Source: Planctomycetaceae bacterium
GTDB lineage: Bacteria > Planctomycetota > Planctomycetia > Planctomycetales > Planctomycetaceae
DNA length: 64,000 bases
NCBI GenBank assembly: GCA_041398785.1
Contig: JAWKUA010000011.1
Location: forward strand, 62,001-126,000
Reading direction: 5' to 3'
Shown in pieces: positions 8,606 through 17,588 of the stretch. Below the pieces are notes generated by a model, which was not told the origin of the DNA, made no database searches, and worked only from the letters and a program-made list of their open reading frames with translations. Numbering within the stretch: position 1 is the stretch's first letter; every line of letters begins with the position of its first letter. Made by a program: the position numbers and the translations under genes.

Positions 8606-9187
8606 TCACCGGGTACCACATCTTCGAAGAAGTTGTGCGGCGCAGCCGTCGGAAACCGGTTTGGGACCTGCTGCCGCATTGAGCGTTCTCTGGCGCAACG
8701 GTCGGGAGGGCGAGGCTCCCACCGAGCCGCGTGGGCCAAAGGTCGTCCGATATGGCAGCGGCTCGGCGGAGCCTGCCCTCCAAACGTCCGTCCGCACCGG
8801 GTACCACATCTTCAAGAAGGGGCCAGCCGTCGGAAACCGTTGTGCGGCGTGCTGCCGCCGGCGGACTTTGCGGTCGCAAATGGCGTCCACAGATTTCACA
8901 GATTCCACAGATGGCACGATCGGGAGGGCAACGCTCACGCCGAGCCGCGTGGGCCAAAGGTCGTCCGATATGGCAGCGGCTCGGCAGGAGCCTGCCCTCT
9001 CGAGCATGCGGTCTCACCGGGTACCACATCTTCGAAGAAGTTGCGGCAGCCGTCGGAAGGCGTTATGGGACGTCGTGCGATCATCGTCTGTCGCATGGCG
9101 CAACCACCGAGGGCGAGGCTCCGCCGAGCCGCGTGGGCCAAAGGTCGTCCGATATGGCAGCGGCTCGGCAGGAGCCTCGCCCTCCCG
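8606..9187. repeat. Composite array: three alternations of two repeat types
   Basis: Unit A (shared CACCGGGTACCACATCTTC then CAGCCGTCGGAA) occurs at about 8606, 8795 and 9015. Unit B occurs at about 8704-8781, 8921-9002 and 9109-9186. Unit B is a long palindrome: arms GAGGGCGAGGCTCC-GCCGAGCCGC and GCGGCTCGGC-AGGAGCCTCGCCCTC flank a constant core (GTGGGCCAAAGGTCGTCCGA). It would fold into a strong hairpin in DNA or RNA. Another B copy lies at 37817-37898. Translated, B gives the EGEAPAEP string that recurs in spurious planctomycete ORFs. No transposase is present, so this is a non-autonomous or REP-like element. The array fills the gap between two convergent genes. Confidence 0.85.
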
Positions 9188-9234
9188 CGCATCGGCCACA
9201 TGTCGGCATTCATCAGGTCGCGCATGACCGACGA

Positions 9235-10188
9235 CTATCGCCGCGGATTCTTCGGTTCATCGATCGCGAGTCGTTCGCGGCGAGTGGCCTTCCAGTGCCG
9301 GATGTCGATCGCCTGCGGAACCGGTCCGTCGTCAAAACTGCCGAAGTCGCGGTGATAGGCAATCATTCGCTGCAGCTTCTGCTCGACGGTCAGTTCTCCC
9401 GGATGCTGCGTATGAGGCGACCGGCCCCACAGGACTCGCGATCCTCCTGCCGTGCGAATCTGATACTCCAGATCTTCCGGCTGCGCGTTGGGAGCGGCTC
9501 CGAGCGGAGCCAGAATCGCCCGCAGTTCCATGGCTTTCCACCACGAACGGCCGTCCGAATCCTGACTGATCAGGACATCCGCAAGTTGAGCCGCACCGGT
9601 CACAGCCGGGTCTCCCCACGCTTCACCCAGACCGCCGACCGGAACACTGCTGACCTGTTCGATGATCGGATACCGCTCCAGATCGGCCATCGTGAAATCC
9701 TGAGGCGGCAGGACATGTCCCAGAGCGTCGACGGGATAGTAGCCGTCCACTGCCTGCACCATCGCCACCGGCCGGCGGTATGTGACTTCCACGACAACGT
9801 GCGCCGGAAAGTCCTTGCGAACACGCTGCACATCGTCAATCCACGGGTGAGTATAGAACGCGGCGGCAATTCGTTCGCTGAGCGTCGGATCCAGCAGCGA
9901 CAGCGGAGCGTCCGCCAATCCGGCTCGACGGAAGACCTGTTCGACCAGGTCCGGCGGCACCCATCGCGGCGGAGGCGTCACGGTGATCTGTTCCACGCTG
10001 ACCTGATACTCCGGCCTGCCTTCCAGCTTCGGCAGTTTTTGCCGGAACTGTGGCCAGAACAGCAGTGAGAGAGCAACCGTTGCGGCAACAACAAGCCGCC
10101 ACGGTCGAAACAGCCACCGCGCGGCGCGCTGCGACATCGTCGGCGACGCGGCCGATTTGGTTTTTCGAACGCTCTTTGACCGAGCCAT
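9235..10188 (-). CDS. ftsQ: FtsQ/DivIB-like cell division protein
   Basis: The ATG at 10188 gives 317 residues. The order is a basic N-terminus (MARSKSVRKTKS), a single membrane helix at about 27-45 (RLVVAATVALSLLFW), and a POTRA-like region with HPWIDDVQRVRKDFP, then VVVEVTYRRPVAMV, which matches the FtsQ signature of a helix followed by an R-x-P-x-A motif. A charged C-terminus follows. FtsQ bridges cytoplasmic and periplasmic divisome parts in FtsZ-based division. Planctomycetes generally lack FtsZ, so the role here is uncertain. Identification is by motif and topology, and no dcw neighbours are present. Confidence 0.6.
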   Translation of the reverse strand: MARSKSVRKTKSAASPTMSQRAARWLFRPWRLVVAATVALSLLFWPQFRQKLPKLEGRPEYQVSVEQITVTPPPRWVPPDLVEQVFRRAGLADAPLSLLDPTLSERIAAAFYTHPWIDDVQRVRKDFPAHVVVEVTYRRPVAMVQAVDGYYPVDALGHVLPPQDFTMADLERYPIIEQVSSVPVGGLGEAWGDPAVTGAAQLADVLISQDSDGRSWWKAMELRAILAPLGAAPNAQPEDLEYQIRTAGGSRVLWGRSPHTQHPGELTVEQKLQRMIAYHRDFGSFDDGPVPQAIDIRHWKATRRERLAIDEPKNPRR

Positions 10189-10499
10189 GCCGAACTGCCG
10201 TCTCGTATCCTGAAGTCGTACAACAACGGCCAACCCTTGCCGCGCGGTTGCACAAGTCAACACAGGGAATGTCGGCATTCACCGGACAGGCACCAAAGCT
10301 GTCGTACAGGATCGTCGTCGGCGTTGTGGCGAAGATCCGCTTCCTTCCGATTGCGAAGACTGGGGAATGTCGCCGGGACGCGCTTGGCGACATCACACAA
10401 AACGCAGCCAGCGCATTTCACGCCGCGGCAACTTCCGGCACGCAGCAGTCAGCAGCAAGACACAGATGACAGCGACGAAAACGCGCCTGGCCTGAGGCG
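10189..10499. other. Intergenic stretch without recognised features
   Basis: No supported gene, repeat or terminator was found between the FtsQ-like gene and the upstream secreted protein gene. Confidence 0.4.
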
Positions 10500-11378
10500 C
10501 TACTGGCCGCCTCGACGATCGCCGAATCCGCCGGCACCGGGGTCGTAGGAACGCCCAAAGCCGGTCGAAGCAGGACCATATGGCTGAAGACCGCCGGAGA
10601 ATCCTCCGTAGCCGCCCAGCCGGCGAACTCCCTGACCGACACCGCCGTAGTCGAATCCGCCGAATCGGCGAATCGTCGCCGGCGAACTGTATTGCAGTAC
10701 GTTTGTCCCATACGGAAACGCTCCGTTGTAGCCCGCGCGCGAGGAACCGAATCCGGTGCCTCCGAACCCGAGAGCCTGATTCGGCGGAACAACGCTGTAC
10801 GGAATGCGCGACGCACCGAAGTTCCCCGGCAGCGTTCCGGAATTCGGCAGAACAGTGCTGTTCTGAAGAATGGTCGTTCCCTGCGTCATCGACGCCGGAT
10901 TTGAGCCGGTCGGTGACACATATGTCGCCGGATCGAAGTCCTGCCATTTGCCGCTGCGCCAATAGACCCATCGGCCCGATTTCAACTGGTACCACCATTC
11001 TCCGTTGACATTGCGATAGCGCGCGCGAACGGATTCATCAGCCTTTCGCAGATCGATCCGGCCGTCAGTGACGCCGACGGCATCGCCTTCCTTTGCGGCC
11101 TTCGAATCCGGAGACGTCTGCGAGTCCGCGTGTTCCGTCGCCGCGTCGATCGTCGCGTCACTGCTGCCGGGATCATCCGCTGCAGCGGTATTGGAAGCTT
11201 CCCTGTCGGAAGGCACGCTGTCCGGTTCAGACAAAGTGGCGGCTTCCGGTTCACGCTCACCCGAAGCTGCCGGATCCGCAACCTCCTGGCTCACCACGAA
11301 CATCGCGGGCTGACTCACCACGAACATCGCCGGTTGAAAGACAACCGCCGCCAGACAGAACAGATTCCAGTGATTCAT
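10500..11378 (-). CDS. Secreted protein of unknown function with Gly/Tyr-rich tail
   Basis: The ATG at 11378 is preceded by GGGAGAAG at good spacing and starts MNHWNLFCLAAVVFQPAMFV, a plausible signal peptide; 292 residues. A nine-residue unit (QPAMFVVSQ) is duplicated near residue 20, matching a 27-bp tandem duplication in the DNA. The middle is acidic and Ser/Asp/Glu-rich (about 35-95). A compact aromatic block follows (RYRNVNGEWWYQLKSGRW, then VYWRSGKWQDF) that may be a small carbohydrate- or peptide-binding fold. The last 120 residues are rich in Gly, Tyr, Phe and Arg. I recognise no family. Confidence 0.6.
   Translation of the reverse strand: MNHWNLFCLAAVVFQPAMFVVSQPAMFVVSQEVADPAASGEREPEAATLSEPDSVPSDREASNTAAADDPGSSDATIDAATEHADSQTSPDSKAAKEGDAVGVTDGRIDLRKADESVRARYRNVNGEWWYQLKSGRWVYWRSGKWQDFDPATYVSPTGSNPASMTQGTTILQNSTVLPNSGTLPGNFGASRIPYSVVPPNQALGFGGTGFGSSRAGYNGAFPYGTNVLQYSSPATIRRFGGFDYGGVGQGVRRLGGYGGFSGGLQPYGPASTGFGRSYDPGAGGFGDRRGGQ
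11284..11338 (-). repeat. 27-bp tandem duplication inside the signal-peptide region
   Basis: CTCACCACGAACATCGC occurs twice 27 bases apart, producing the duplicated QPAMFVVSQ segment of the secreted protein encoded at 10500-11378. Confidence 0.7.
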
Positions 11379-11604
11379 CAGGCTTCTCCCGGTCATGGCA
11401 TCCGTTCCGCTGGTTATCAATCATGCACAATCACCATCGACGGCGCAGCGGTACGTCGGTTCGAAGGCGGCCGCGCGAACAAGAAATGGTGTTGCCTCGG
11501 TCGTTTCCGCAACCAGTCCCGCGCCACAAACGTTTGCGAAGACATTGTACCGCGCCCGAATCTGAAACGAACGACATGAGTCCGCACTTTCGAATCCGCG
11601 CAGC

Positions 11605-11637
11605 GAAAAGCCCGTCGGTCATTCCGACCGACGGGCC
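11605..11637 (-). terminator. Rho-independent terminator of the Gly/Tyr-rich protein gene
   Basis: On the minus strand an 11-bp perfect stem (GCCCGTCGGTC paired with GACCGACGGGC, five-base loop) is followed directly by TTTT. It lies about 40 bases past the stop of the gene ending at 11677. Confidence 0.8.
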
Positions 11638-11676
11638 GAATTCTCAACGCGGACGTTCATCAGACTGCCGCGTTCG

Positions 11677-12006
11677 TTAGTGGCAGTATCCTCCGCCGTA
11701 ACCGCCATAGCCATAGCCGCCGTAGCCGCCATAACCATAGCTGGGGACGACGTAAACGCTGCGAGCCGGATAGCCGTAGCCATAGCTGCGACCATAGCCA
11801 CCGTAGCCATAGCTGCCCAACCGGCTGCCATAGCCATATCCACGACCATAGCTGACGCCGATTCCGCGACCGTAGCCGCCGCCGAAGTTCAGCGAGATTC
11901 CGACGTTACTGCGTCGTCCGCCATGGAAGTGATCCGCGCTCGCCGATGGTCCCATCGCGAACATCAATCCCGCGACGGCCAGCAACATCACCAATGCCTT
12001 TTTCAT
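11677..12006 (-). CDS. Small secreted Gly/Tyr-rich protein
   Basis: The start at 12006 has a GAGGAGACAGAC leader with strong Shine-Dalgarno complementarity. Residues 1-25 are a clear signal peptide (MKKALVMLLAVAGLMFAM, cleavage near SASA-DHF). The mature 85 residues consist largely of GYG, YGYGG and GRGYG repeats and end in CH. Such low-complexity exported proteins occur in planctomycetes and could contribute to cell-surface material or metal binding, but the role is unknown. A terminator follows at 11605-11637, so it is probably monocistronic. Confidence 0.75.
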   Translation of the reverse strand: MKKALVMLLAVAGLMFAMGPSASADHFHGGRRSNVGISLNFGGGYGRGIGVSYGRGYGYGSRLGSYGYGGYGRSYGYGYPARSVYVVPSYGYGGYGGYGYGGYGGGYCH

Positions 12007-12567
12007 GTCTGTCTCCTCGTACTGAGTAAGGGGTAAGAATTGCCCCGCCACTTGAAACCATCATCCTGTTGACAACGTCATTGGGGCAGACCGTGCTCGT
12101 TGCTCCGTGGCTGGTCTGTGACTGATGGCTTCAACGTGGCGGGGCGAGTTTGATCAGAAGGGGATGATCTGCCCTATAGTCACTCAGCTCCGTCCGAGAT
12201 TGCTTTCGCCCGAATCCGGGTGCCACTTTCGAAGTGTCGTGCCATAGCATTCATGCAAACACAGTGCCGCAGTTTCTGCCGGTGCCGGAAATGTTCTAAA
12301 GTGCAGTCAGGAAAGCTGTTGCGGGAGAATTCACATCGCTCGCAGCGTTTTTCAGCCGTCCGCTGTCGTCATCGAAACGATTGCACCCGTCTGCAATCTG
12401 ATGTCACTGGAAGAAATCTTTCCATGTTCGTCGATCACGATTGCAACCGGGTGCTGCGTCCGGATTGAACCGACCCGGCCGTTTCTGCGCGATGACGCTC
12501 AACAACCACGCCGCAGATTTCCAAAGGTTCGATGCCCCGCTTGCGGTCCCAGGGAGAAGCGAATTCT
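12007..12567. other. Intergenic region between divergent genes
   Basis: The region must carry the promoters of the minus-strand Gly/Tyr-rich gene and the plus-strand NUDIX gene. I see no supported gene or repeat. Confidence 0.4.
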
Positions 12568-13137
12568 ATGCTCGGTCAACCACACGGCCCGTGGCGCGTA
12601 CTGAAAACCAGCGACGTCTACAGCGACCCGTGGATGCACGTCACGAAAGATGACGTGGTTCGCCCAGACGGAAAACACGGCACGTACAGCGTCCTGCGCC
12701 TAAAACCCGGAGTCTGCGTGCTGGCGGTTCAGGACGACAGCGTGTACCTGACCGAAGAATTTCACTACGCCGTCGGCCGAGTGACTCTGGAAGCCGTCAG
12801 CGGTGGCCGCGACGATGACGAACCCGCCATCGAATGCGCGAAACGCGAGCTTCAGGAAGAGCTGGGGGTTCAGGCAGGCACCTGGACGGAACTCGGCGTC
12901 GTCGATCCGTTCACAGCCAGCGTCGTTTCTCCGACAGCATTGTTCGTCGCGACAGACCTGACGTTTGGCCAGCCGGCACAGGAAGGAACGGAACAAATCC
13001 GCTGCGTTCGCCTGAGCGTGAAGGAAACCTACGACGCCGTCCGAACCGGTCGCATCACGCACGCTCCATCGTGCATCGCGATCCTGCGATACTGGATCGA
13101 CCGCCTGCAACCGTCGGCGCCCGTGAGCCCGCTTTGA
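12568..13137 (+). CDS. NUDIX hydrolase (ADP-ribose pyrophosphatase-like)
   Basis: The ATG at 12568 follows GGGAGAAG. The protein (189 residues) opens with WRVLKTSDVYSDPWMHV, the N-terminal strand pattern of ADP-ribose/nucleoside-diphosphate-sugar pyrophosphatases. It contains a complete Nudix box near residues 80-102: GGRDDDEPAIECAKREL followed by QEELGV (G-x5-E-x7-REL-xEExG). Catalysis needs Mg or Mn and hydrolyses a nucleoside diphosphate linked to another moiety. The exact substrate is unknown. No operon partners. Confidence 0.85.
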   Translation: MLGQPHGPWRVLKTSDVYSDPWMHVTKDDVVRPDGKHGTYSVLRLKPGVCVLAVQDDSVYLTEEFHYAVGRVTLEAVSGGRDDDEPAIECAKRELQEELGVQAGTWTELGVVDPFTASVVSPTALFVATDLTFGQPAQEGTEQIRCVRLSVKETYDAVRTGRITHAPSCIAILRYWIDRLQPSAPVSPL

Positions 13138-13179
13138 CGGTCAATGCAACGTGCGAGCGATACTCAGTCCCGTCGCCGT

Positions 13180-13223
13180 CCCGATCGTTGCGCCAGAGGA
13201 CGGTCAATGCGGCAGCAGGTCCC
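13180..13223 (-). repeat. Inverted copy of a segment of the 8.6-kb repeat array
   Basis: Read on the minus strand this block (GGGACCTGCTGCCGCATTGA then CTGGCGCAACG) matches 8663-8706 with few differences, showing that this part of the array is itself dispersed and occurs in both orientations. Confidence 0.65.
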
Positions 13224-13248
13224 GGCGGAACGCAGGCTGACGCTGAGT

Positions 13249-13286
13249 GCAAGTTGACGGCTTTGCAGCCATTTCGCAAACTCACG
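13249..13286 (+). repeat. Short dispersed repeat, second copy
   Basis: It matches 6145-6183 (CAAGTTGACG, TTTCGCAAACTCA). It lies immediately downstream of the inverted repeat block at 13180-13223. Confidence 0.5.
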
Positions 13287-13386
13287 TCCGGCGGCGGTTC
13301 GCCGTTTCCTCCGTCACAACAGACGTCGCAGCGCACGGCACCGAGCGATGTTCCGGCCGGTTGCGACGACGAAATGAGGTAATTCG

Positions 13387-15732
13387 ATGAATGCGAAACA
13401 GGTAACGCGTCGCGAAGCGATCAGGACGACAGCCTGTGCGGCGGGAGTGCTCGCGTCTGCTTCCTTCACAAAGGCCGCTCCGCAAACGACGGCGGACGGC
13501 GATCCACCGTCGTTCGTCAGTGACTGGGACACGTCGAACGATCGCGTGTGGCTTGGCGAAGCATTCTGGGCCAATCCCATGGAAGACTGGAAGATCGTCG
13601 ACGGCGCCGCGGAATGTCAAAGCGCGGCCGGAGGTCGCAATGTTCAACTGCTGACTCACCAGCTCACGAACTCCGACGGTGCGTTTCGAATGTCGGTACA
13701 TGTGCAGCAACAGCAGATCGGCAACGGCGACGGTGGAGCGGGATTCCGCATCGGAGTTCGCAGCGACATCAACGAACACCGCGCCAATTGTTTTGCGCCC
13801 GGCGGAATCAATGCGGGAATCGTTGACGGCAGCCTGACGCTGGCCGACACGACTCGCGAAATCGACAACTTCCAGCAGCAGCAGTTGAAGAATCCCGGCG
13901 TGCGATTGTCGCTGGCCGGCGAACCCGACGGTGACTCGTATTCTCTGCTGTTGACCGTTGACGATATGAATGGCAGCGAACTGGGTCGCGTGACGGCCAC
14001 CGTTCCGCGATCAGCCGTGCCGGGCAACGTGGCCATCGTCAACAACCTTTCCGCAGCACCGCGACAGGGCCGGCTGGCTCGCTACCGTTTCAGCCAGTGG
14101 ACGGCTGACGGTGATGCGTTCACGGTCACGGACGATCAGCGCTTCGGTCCGATTCTGTGGTCGATGTATTCGCTCAGCGATTCGCGCACGGCTGATGGCT
14201 TCGTGATGAAAATCTCGGCGCTGTGTCCGCCGCTGGGAACGGACGATGACGATTCTGTGGAGCTGCAGATTCGTCGCGGCGACTTATGGAAATCGCTGGG
14301 ACATGCCCGGCTGGATCAAGATGCATGGACCGCCACGTTTCGCATCGTTCAGTGGGATGAAAAGTCAGCAACGGAATACCGCCTTGTCTATCGGGAACGA
14401 CGCCGCAACGGGACCGTGAAGGAATCGTCGTGGACCGGCACAATTCGGCCGAATCCCACGGGACGACCGTTGCGAATGGCGGCGATGACCTGCCAGAAGG
14501 ACTACGGTTTTCCGTATCAGCCCGTGTCGGACAACGTGCTGAAGCTGGATCCCGATCTGGTGTATTTCTCGGGCGACCAGTTGTACGAAGACCACGGCGG
14601 GTTCGGCCTGATTCGCGATCCGGCCGACCGTGCGATCTTGAACTATCTGCGAAAGTACTACATGTTCGGCTGGGCGTTTCGCGACGTGATGAAGGACCGC
14701 CCGACACTGTGCATTCCGGACGATCACGATGTCTTTCAGGGCAACATCTGGGGCGAAGGCGGTGCTCCGATGAAGGACATCAGCCAGGGAGCCTCGTCGG
14801 TCGGTGGGTATCGCGAGCCCGCTCGAATGGTCAACGTCGTTCACAAGACAAACGCCGCGCATCATCCGGATTATTTCGATCCGACTCCCGTCAAACAAAA
14901 TATCAGCGTGTACTACGGCGACATGGTTTACGGCGATGTCAGCTTTGCCATCATCGCGGATCGGCAGTGGAAGTCCGGTCCGGAACATGTCGACACCGGC
15001 AGCGGGCGAGCAGATCACGTGCTGGACCCGAGCTTCGATACGTCGAAGCTGGACAAGCCGGGGCTGGTCCTGCTGGGAGAACGGCAGGAGCAGTTCCTGC
15101 GGCACTGGGTCGACGACTGGCGCGGGCATCGGATGAAGGTGTTGCTAAGCCAGACGGTCTTCGCCGCAGTGGCCACTCATCACGGTGCGTACGACGGCTA
15201 CCTGAAGGCGGATCTCGATTCCGGCGGCTGGCCTCCGACTGCGCGCAACAACGCGCTTCGCATCATTCGAAGAGGAATGCCGCTGCACATTAACGGCGAC
15301 CAGCATCTGACATCGCTGGTGCAATACGGAGTCGACCACCAGCGCGACAGCAACTGGAGCTTCTGCGTGCCTGCGATCTCCGCCGGCTATCCCCGCTGGT
15401 GGCATCCCGACGAACTTCAGATTCCGCACGACCACCGACCTGCTCACGATTTGCCGAACACGGGAGAATTTCTCGACAGCTTCGGCAACATGGCCTACGT
15501 CTATGCTGTCGGGAATCCCGAGGTAGGCACGAAGAAGAACCGCTACGAGCTGGCTCACCAGAAGGGCAGCGGCTTTGGTCTGGTGACGATTGATCCGGAC
15601 GCCAGAACGTACAAGCTGGAAGCATTTCGGTTTCTGGTCGACGCGACAAAGAACGATCCGGCAAGCCAGTTTCCCGGCTGGCCGGTCGTGCTGCATCAGA
15701 CAGAAAACCGCGGTGAAAACATGCTGCGGTAG
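13387..15732 (+). CDS. Tat-exported PhoD-type alkaline phosphatase/phosphodiesterase
   Basis: The protein (781 residues) begins with a Tat-type signal (TRREAIRTTACAAGVLASAS). Residues about 40-250 form an extra beta-sandwich resembling carbohydrate-binding or laminin-like domains. The PhoD catalytic part occupies about 260-750: MTCQKDYGFPYQ, DLVYFSGDQLYED, IPDDHDVFQGN and LHINGDQHLTS supply the Asp/Asn/His metal ligands. PhoD enzymes hydrolyse phosphomono- or diesters outside the cytoplasm using Fe and Ca. The family explains the metal motifs; the accessory N-terminal domain suggests a polymer-bound substrate. AATGAGGTAATTCG precedes the ATG. No Pho-box was identified. Confidence 0.82.
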   Translation: MNAKQVTRREAIRTTACAAGVLASASFTKAAPQTTADGDPPSFVSDWDTSNDRVWLGEAFWANPMEDWKIVDGAAECQSAAGGRNVQLLTHQLTNSDGAFRMSVHVQQQQIGNGDGGAGFRIGVRSDINEHRANCFAPGGINAGIVDGSLTLADTTREIDNFQQQQLKNPGVRLSLAGEPDGDSYSLLLTVDDMNGSELGRVTATVPRSAVPGNVAIVNNLSAAPRQGRLARYRFSQWTADGDAFTVTDDQRFGPILWSMYSLSDSRTADGFVMKISALCPPLGTDDDDSVELQIRRGDLWKSLGHARLDQDAWTATFRIVQWDEKSATEYRLVYRERRRNGTVKESSWTGTIRPNPTGRPLRMAAMTCQKDYGFPYQPVSDNVLKLDPDLVYFSGDQLYEDHGGFGLIRDPADRAILNYLRKYYMFGWAFRDVMKDRPTLCIPDDHDVFQGNIWGEGGAPMKDISQGASSVGGYREPARMVNVVHKTNAAHHPDYFDPTPVKQNISVYYGDMVYGDVSFAIIADRQWKSGPEHVDTGSGRADHVLDPSFDTSKLDKPGLVLLGERQEQFLRHWVDDWRGHRMKVLLSQTVFAAVATHHGAYDGYLKADLDSGGWPPTARNNALRIIRRGMPLHINGDQHLTSLVQYGVDHQRDSNWSFCVPAISAGYPRWWHPDELQIPHDHRPAHDLPNTGEFLDSFGNMAYVYAVGNPEVGTKKNRYELAHQKGSGFGLVTIDPDARTYKLEAFRFLVDATKNDPASQFPGWPVVLHQTENRGENMLR

Positions 15733-16105
15733 TTTGGCATCTGAAGTTGCGTCATCGCGCTGTCACCGGTTGCGTGTATCGAACAGCACCGGACGGTTCT
15801 CTTCGAAGCGTTCCCGTGGCGGCGAAGCTGGTCTCACTGGCGGGAATCTTTGCCGTCCTCGATCCCATTGAGACCAAGCCGGGCGAAACGCACGACTGTA
15901 AAAACGGGAAATCGGCGACAACGGGGAAGGATCGGATCGCGGCCGAATCGTCCGGACGCCGACCGCAGTCTCCGAATGGAATCTTTACAGAATCAAAATG
16001 AAAAATTGCCGCGAACGTGTAGCATGGAATCTGCCGTTGCAATCGTGGCGGCCAGGTTGTTTGAGTTGACGCGACTTCAAGAAGGAAACGCCGGAACGGA
16101 TCATT
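15733..16105. other. Intergenic stretch
   Basis: No supported gene. A 173-codon minus-strand frame crosses this region and the micro zinc-ribbon ORF but has no motif. Confidence 0.4.
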
Positions 16106-16276
16106 ATGGGCATTATTCGCTGTCCTCGCTGCCAGGAACGCTTCGAACTCTTCGAAACGAAATCTCGCGTGGTGCGGCTTCTCTATGGTGTACTCCAGAG
16201 ACGCTGTGTTCGGTGCTGGCGATGTGGAAAACTGTTCTCGATTTCTCGTCGGCACGGCATTCTGGAGAACCACTGA
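16106..16276 (+). CDS. 56-residue zinc-ribbon microprotein
   Basis: A short frame starts MGIIRCPRCQERFELFE and ends RRCVRCWRCGKLFSISR plus a short tail. Two cysteine pairs (CPRC near residues 6-9 and CVRC/WRC near 36-42) separated by about 27 residues form a plausible treble-clef or zinc-ribbon site, in a region otherwise without genes. No strong ribosome binding site is visible (AAGGAAACG lies about 20 bases upstream). Small CPxC proteins of this kind are frequent in planctomycetes, but I cannot name a family. Confidence 0.5.
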   Translation: MGIIRCPRCQERFELFETKSRVVRLLYGVLQRRCVRCWRCGKLFSISRRHGILENH

Positions 16277-16370
16277 CGCGGCTCAGGCGTTCGAACGGGC
16301 ATCGCGGAAAACGGTGATCCTCCGGCGCTGCCGTGGTGCAGTGGCGATTTCAACGCTCTTCCGCTTTACC

Positions 16371-17375
16371 TCATGCGTTTTTCAGCAGCAGTTCGGCAAT
16401 CTGGACCGCGTTCGTGGCGGCTCCCTTCCGCAGATTGTCTGACACGCACCAGAACGACAGGCCGTTGGGGTGAGACAAGTCGCGCCGGATCCGGCCGATG
16501 AAGACGTCATCGCTGCCGTCGCAGTTGGACGGCATCGGGTATTTTCCGGACGCGGTATCGTCCACCACGGTGATTCCCGGAGTCTTTGCGAACAGTTCGC
16601 GAGCTTCCGCGACGGACACGGGGCGTTCGGTTTCGACGGTAATGCTTTCGCTGTGGCAGTTGCTGACGGGAATGCGCACGCACGTCGGACAGATCATGAT
16701 GGAATCGTCCCCGAAGATCTTCCGAGTCTCGTACACCATCTTCAGCTCTTCGCTGGTGTAACCTTCATCCTTCAGGCTGCCGATCTGCGGAATGGCGTTG
16801 AAGGCGATCGGATGAGCAAAAACGCGGTACGTGTATTCCGAATTGTTCAAAGCGGCGCGAGTCCCTTCGATCAGATCCGTGCTGCCCTGCACACCGGCTC
16901 CGCTGGTCGCCTGGTACGTGCTGACGATGACACGGCGCACGCGGGCCGCATCGTGCAGCGGCTTCATCGCCAGAGCCATCTGCGTTGTGGAACAGTTGGG
17001 GCTGGCAATGATTCCCTTTGCGCTCAGTGCCGCCTGAGGATTGATTTCGGGAATCACCAAAGCCACATCGGGCTTCATTCGCCAGTAGCCGGATTCATCA
17101 ATCACTCTGGCTCCTGCCTTCACGGCGGACGGCAGGAACTCCGCGGCCGTATCGTCCGGCGTGCTGGCGATCACCAGATCGACGCCGAAAAAGCAGTCGT
17201 GCGTCAGTTCCTCGACGGTGACAGTCTGCCCGGCAAACGGCAGTGTCTGCCCGGCGCTTCTTGCGGATGCCAGAAATCGCCAGGTCTTCGCAGGGAACTT
17301 TCTTTGTTCCAGCAGTTCCCGAATGATGGTTCCGACGGCTCCGGTGGCGCCGACAACAGCAACGGTTTCAAACAC
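16371..17375 (-). CDS. asd: Aspartate-semialdehyde dehydrogenase
   Basis: The 334-residue protein converts aspartyl phosphate to aspartate semialdehyde with NADPH, the branch point to lysine, diaminopimelate, threonine and methionine. Motifs: VAVVGATGAVGTIIRELL (nucleotide binding, residues 5-20), ASPNCSTTQM with the catalytic Cys, TYQATSGAGVQG, and VSNCHSESITVE with the catalytic His region. Length and order match the family throughout. The start is GTG at 17375 behind AGGAACTGCC. The gene stands alone. Confidence 0.93.
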   Translation of the reverse strand: MFETVAVVGATGAVGTIIRELLEQRKFPAKTWRFLASARSAGQTLPFAGQTVTVEELTHDCFFGVDLVIASTPDDTAAEFLPSAVKAGARVIDESGYWRMKPDVALVIPEINPQAALSAKGIIASPNCSTTQMALAMKPLHDAARVRRVIVSTYQATSGAGVQGSTDLIEGTRAALNNSEYTYRVFAHPIAFNAIPQIGSLKDEGYTSEELKMVYETRKIFGDDSIMICPTCVRIPVSNCHSESITVETERPVSVAEARELFAKTPGITVVDDTASGKYPMPSNCDGSDDVFIGRIRRDLSHPNGLSFWCVSDNLRKGAATNAVQIAELLLKNA

Positions 17376-17588
17376 GGCAGTTCCTGACTAGGTGTTCCAG
17401 CGAAAGTCAATCGGCGGCAGGGGATGCGAACCCGGCGATTTCCTGGCATCCGGCCGGTCAAACGGTGTACACTGCCATCCGCCGGAAGGGAATTGTGCAG
17501 ACCCGGGACGGGGAAAATACCGTCCGGGCAGGTTTTTTCAATTTCCGTCAGACAAAGATGTTTCCGGATTTACTCGTAAGGGTCGGCG

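Noticed and set aside
14365..15129. Long minus-strand frames inside the PhoD gene and similar frames opposite flhA, hydrolase and flgK
   Set aside because: They are antisense shadows of GC-rich coding sequence with no domain signal; the plus-strand (or opposite) proteins are clear family members.
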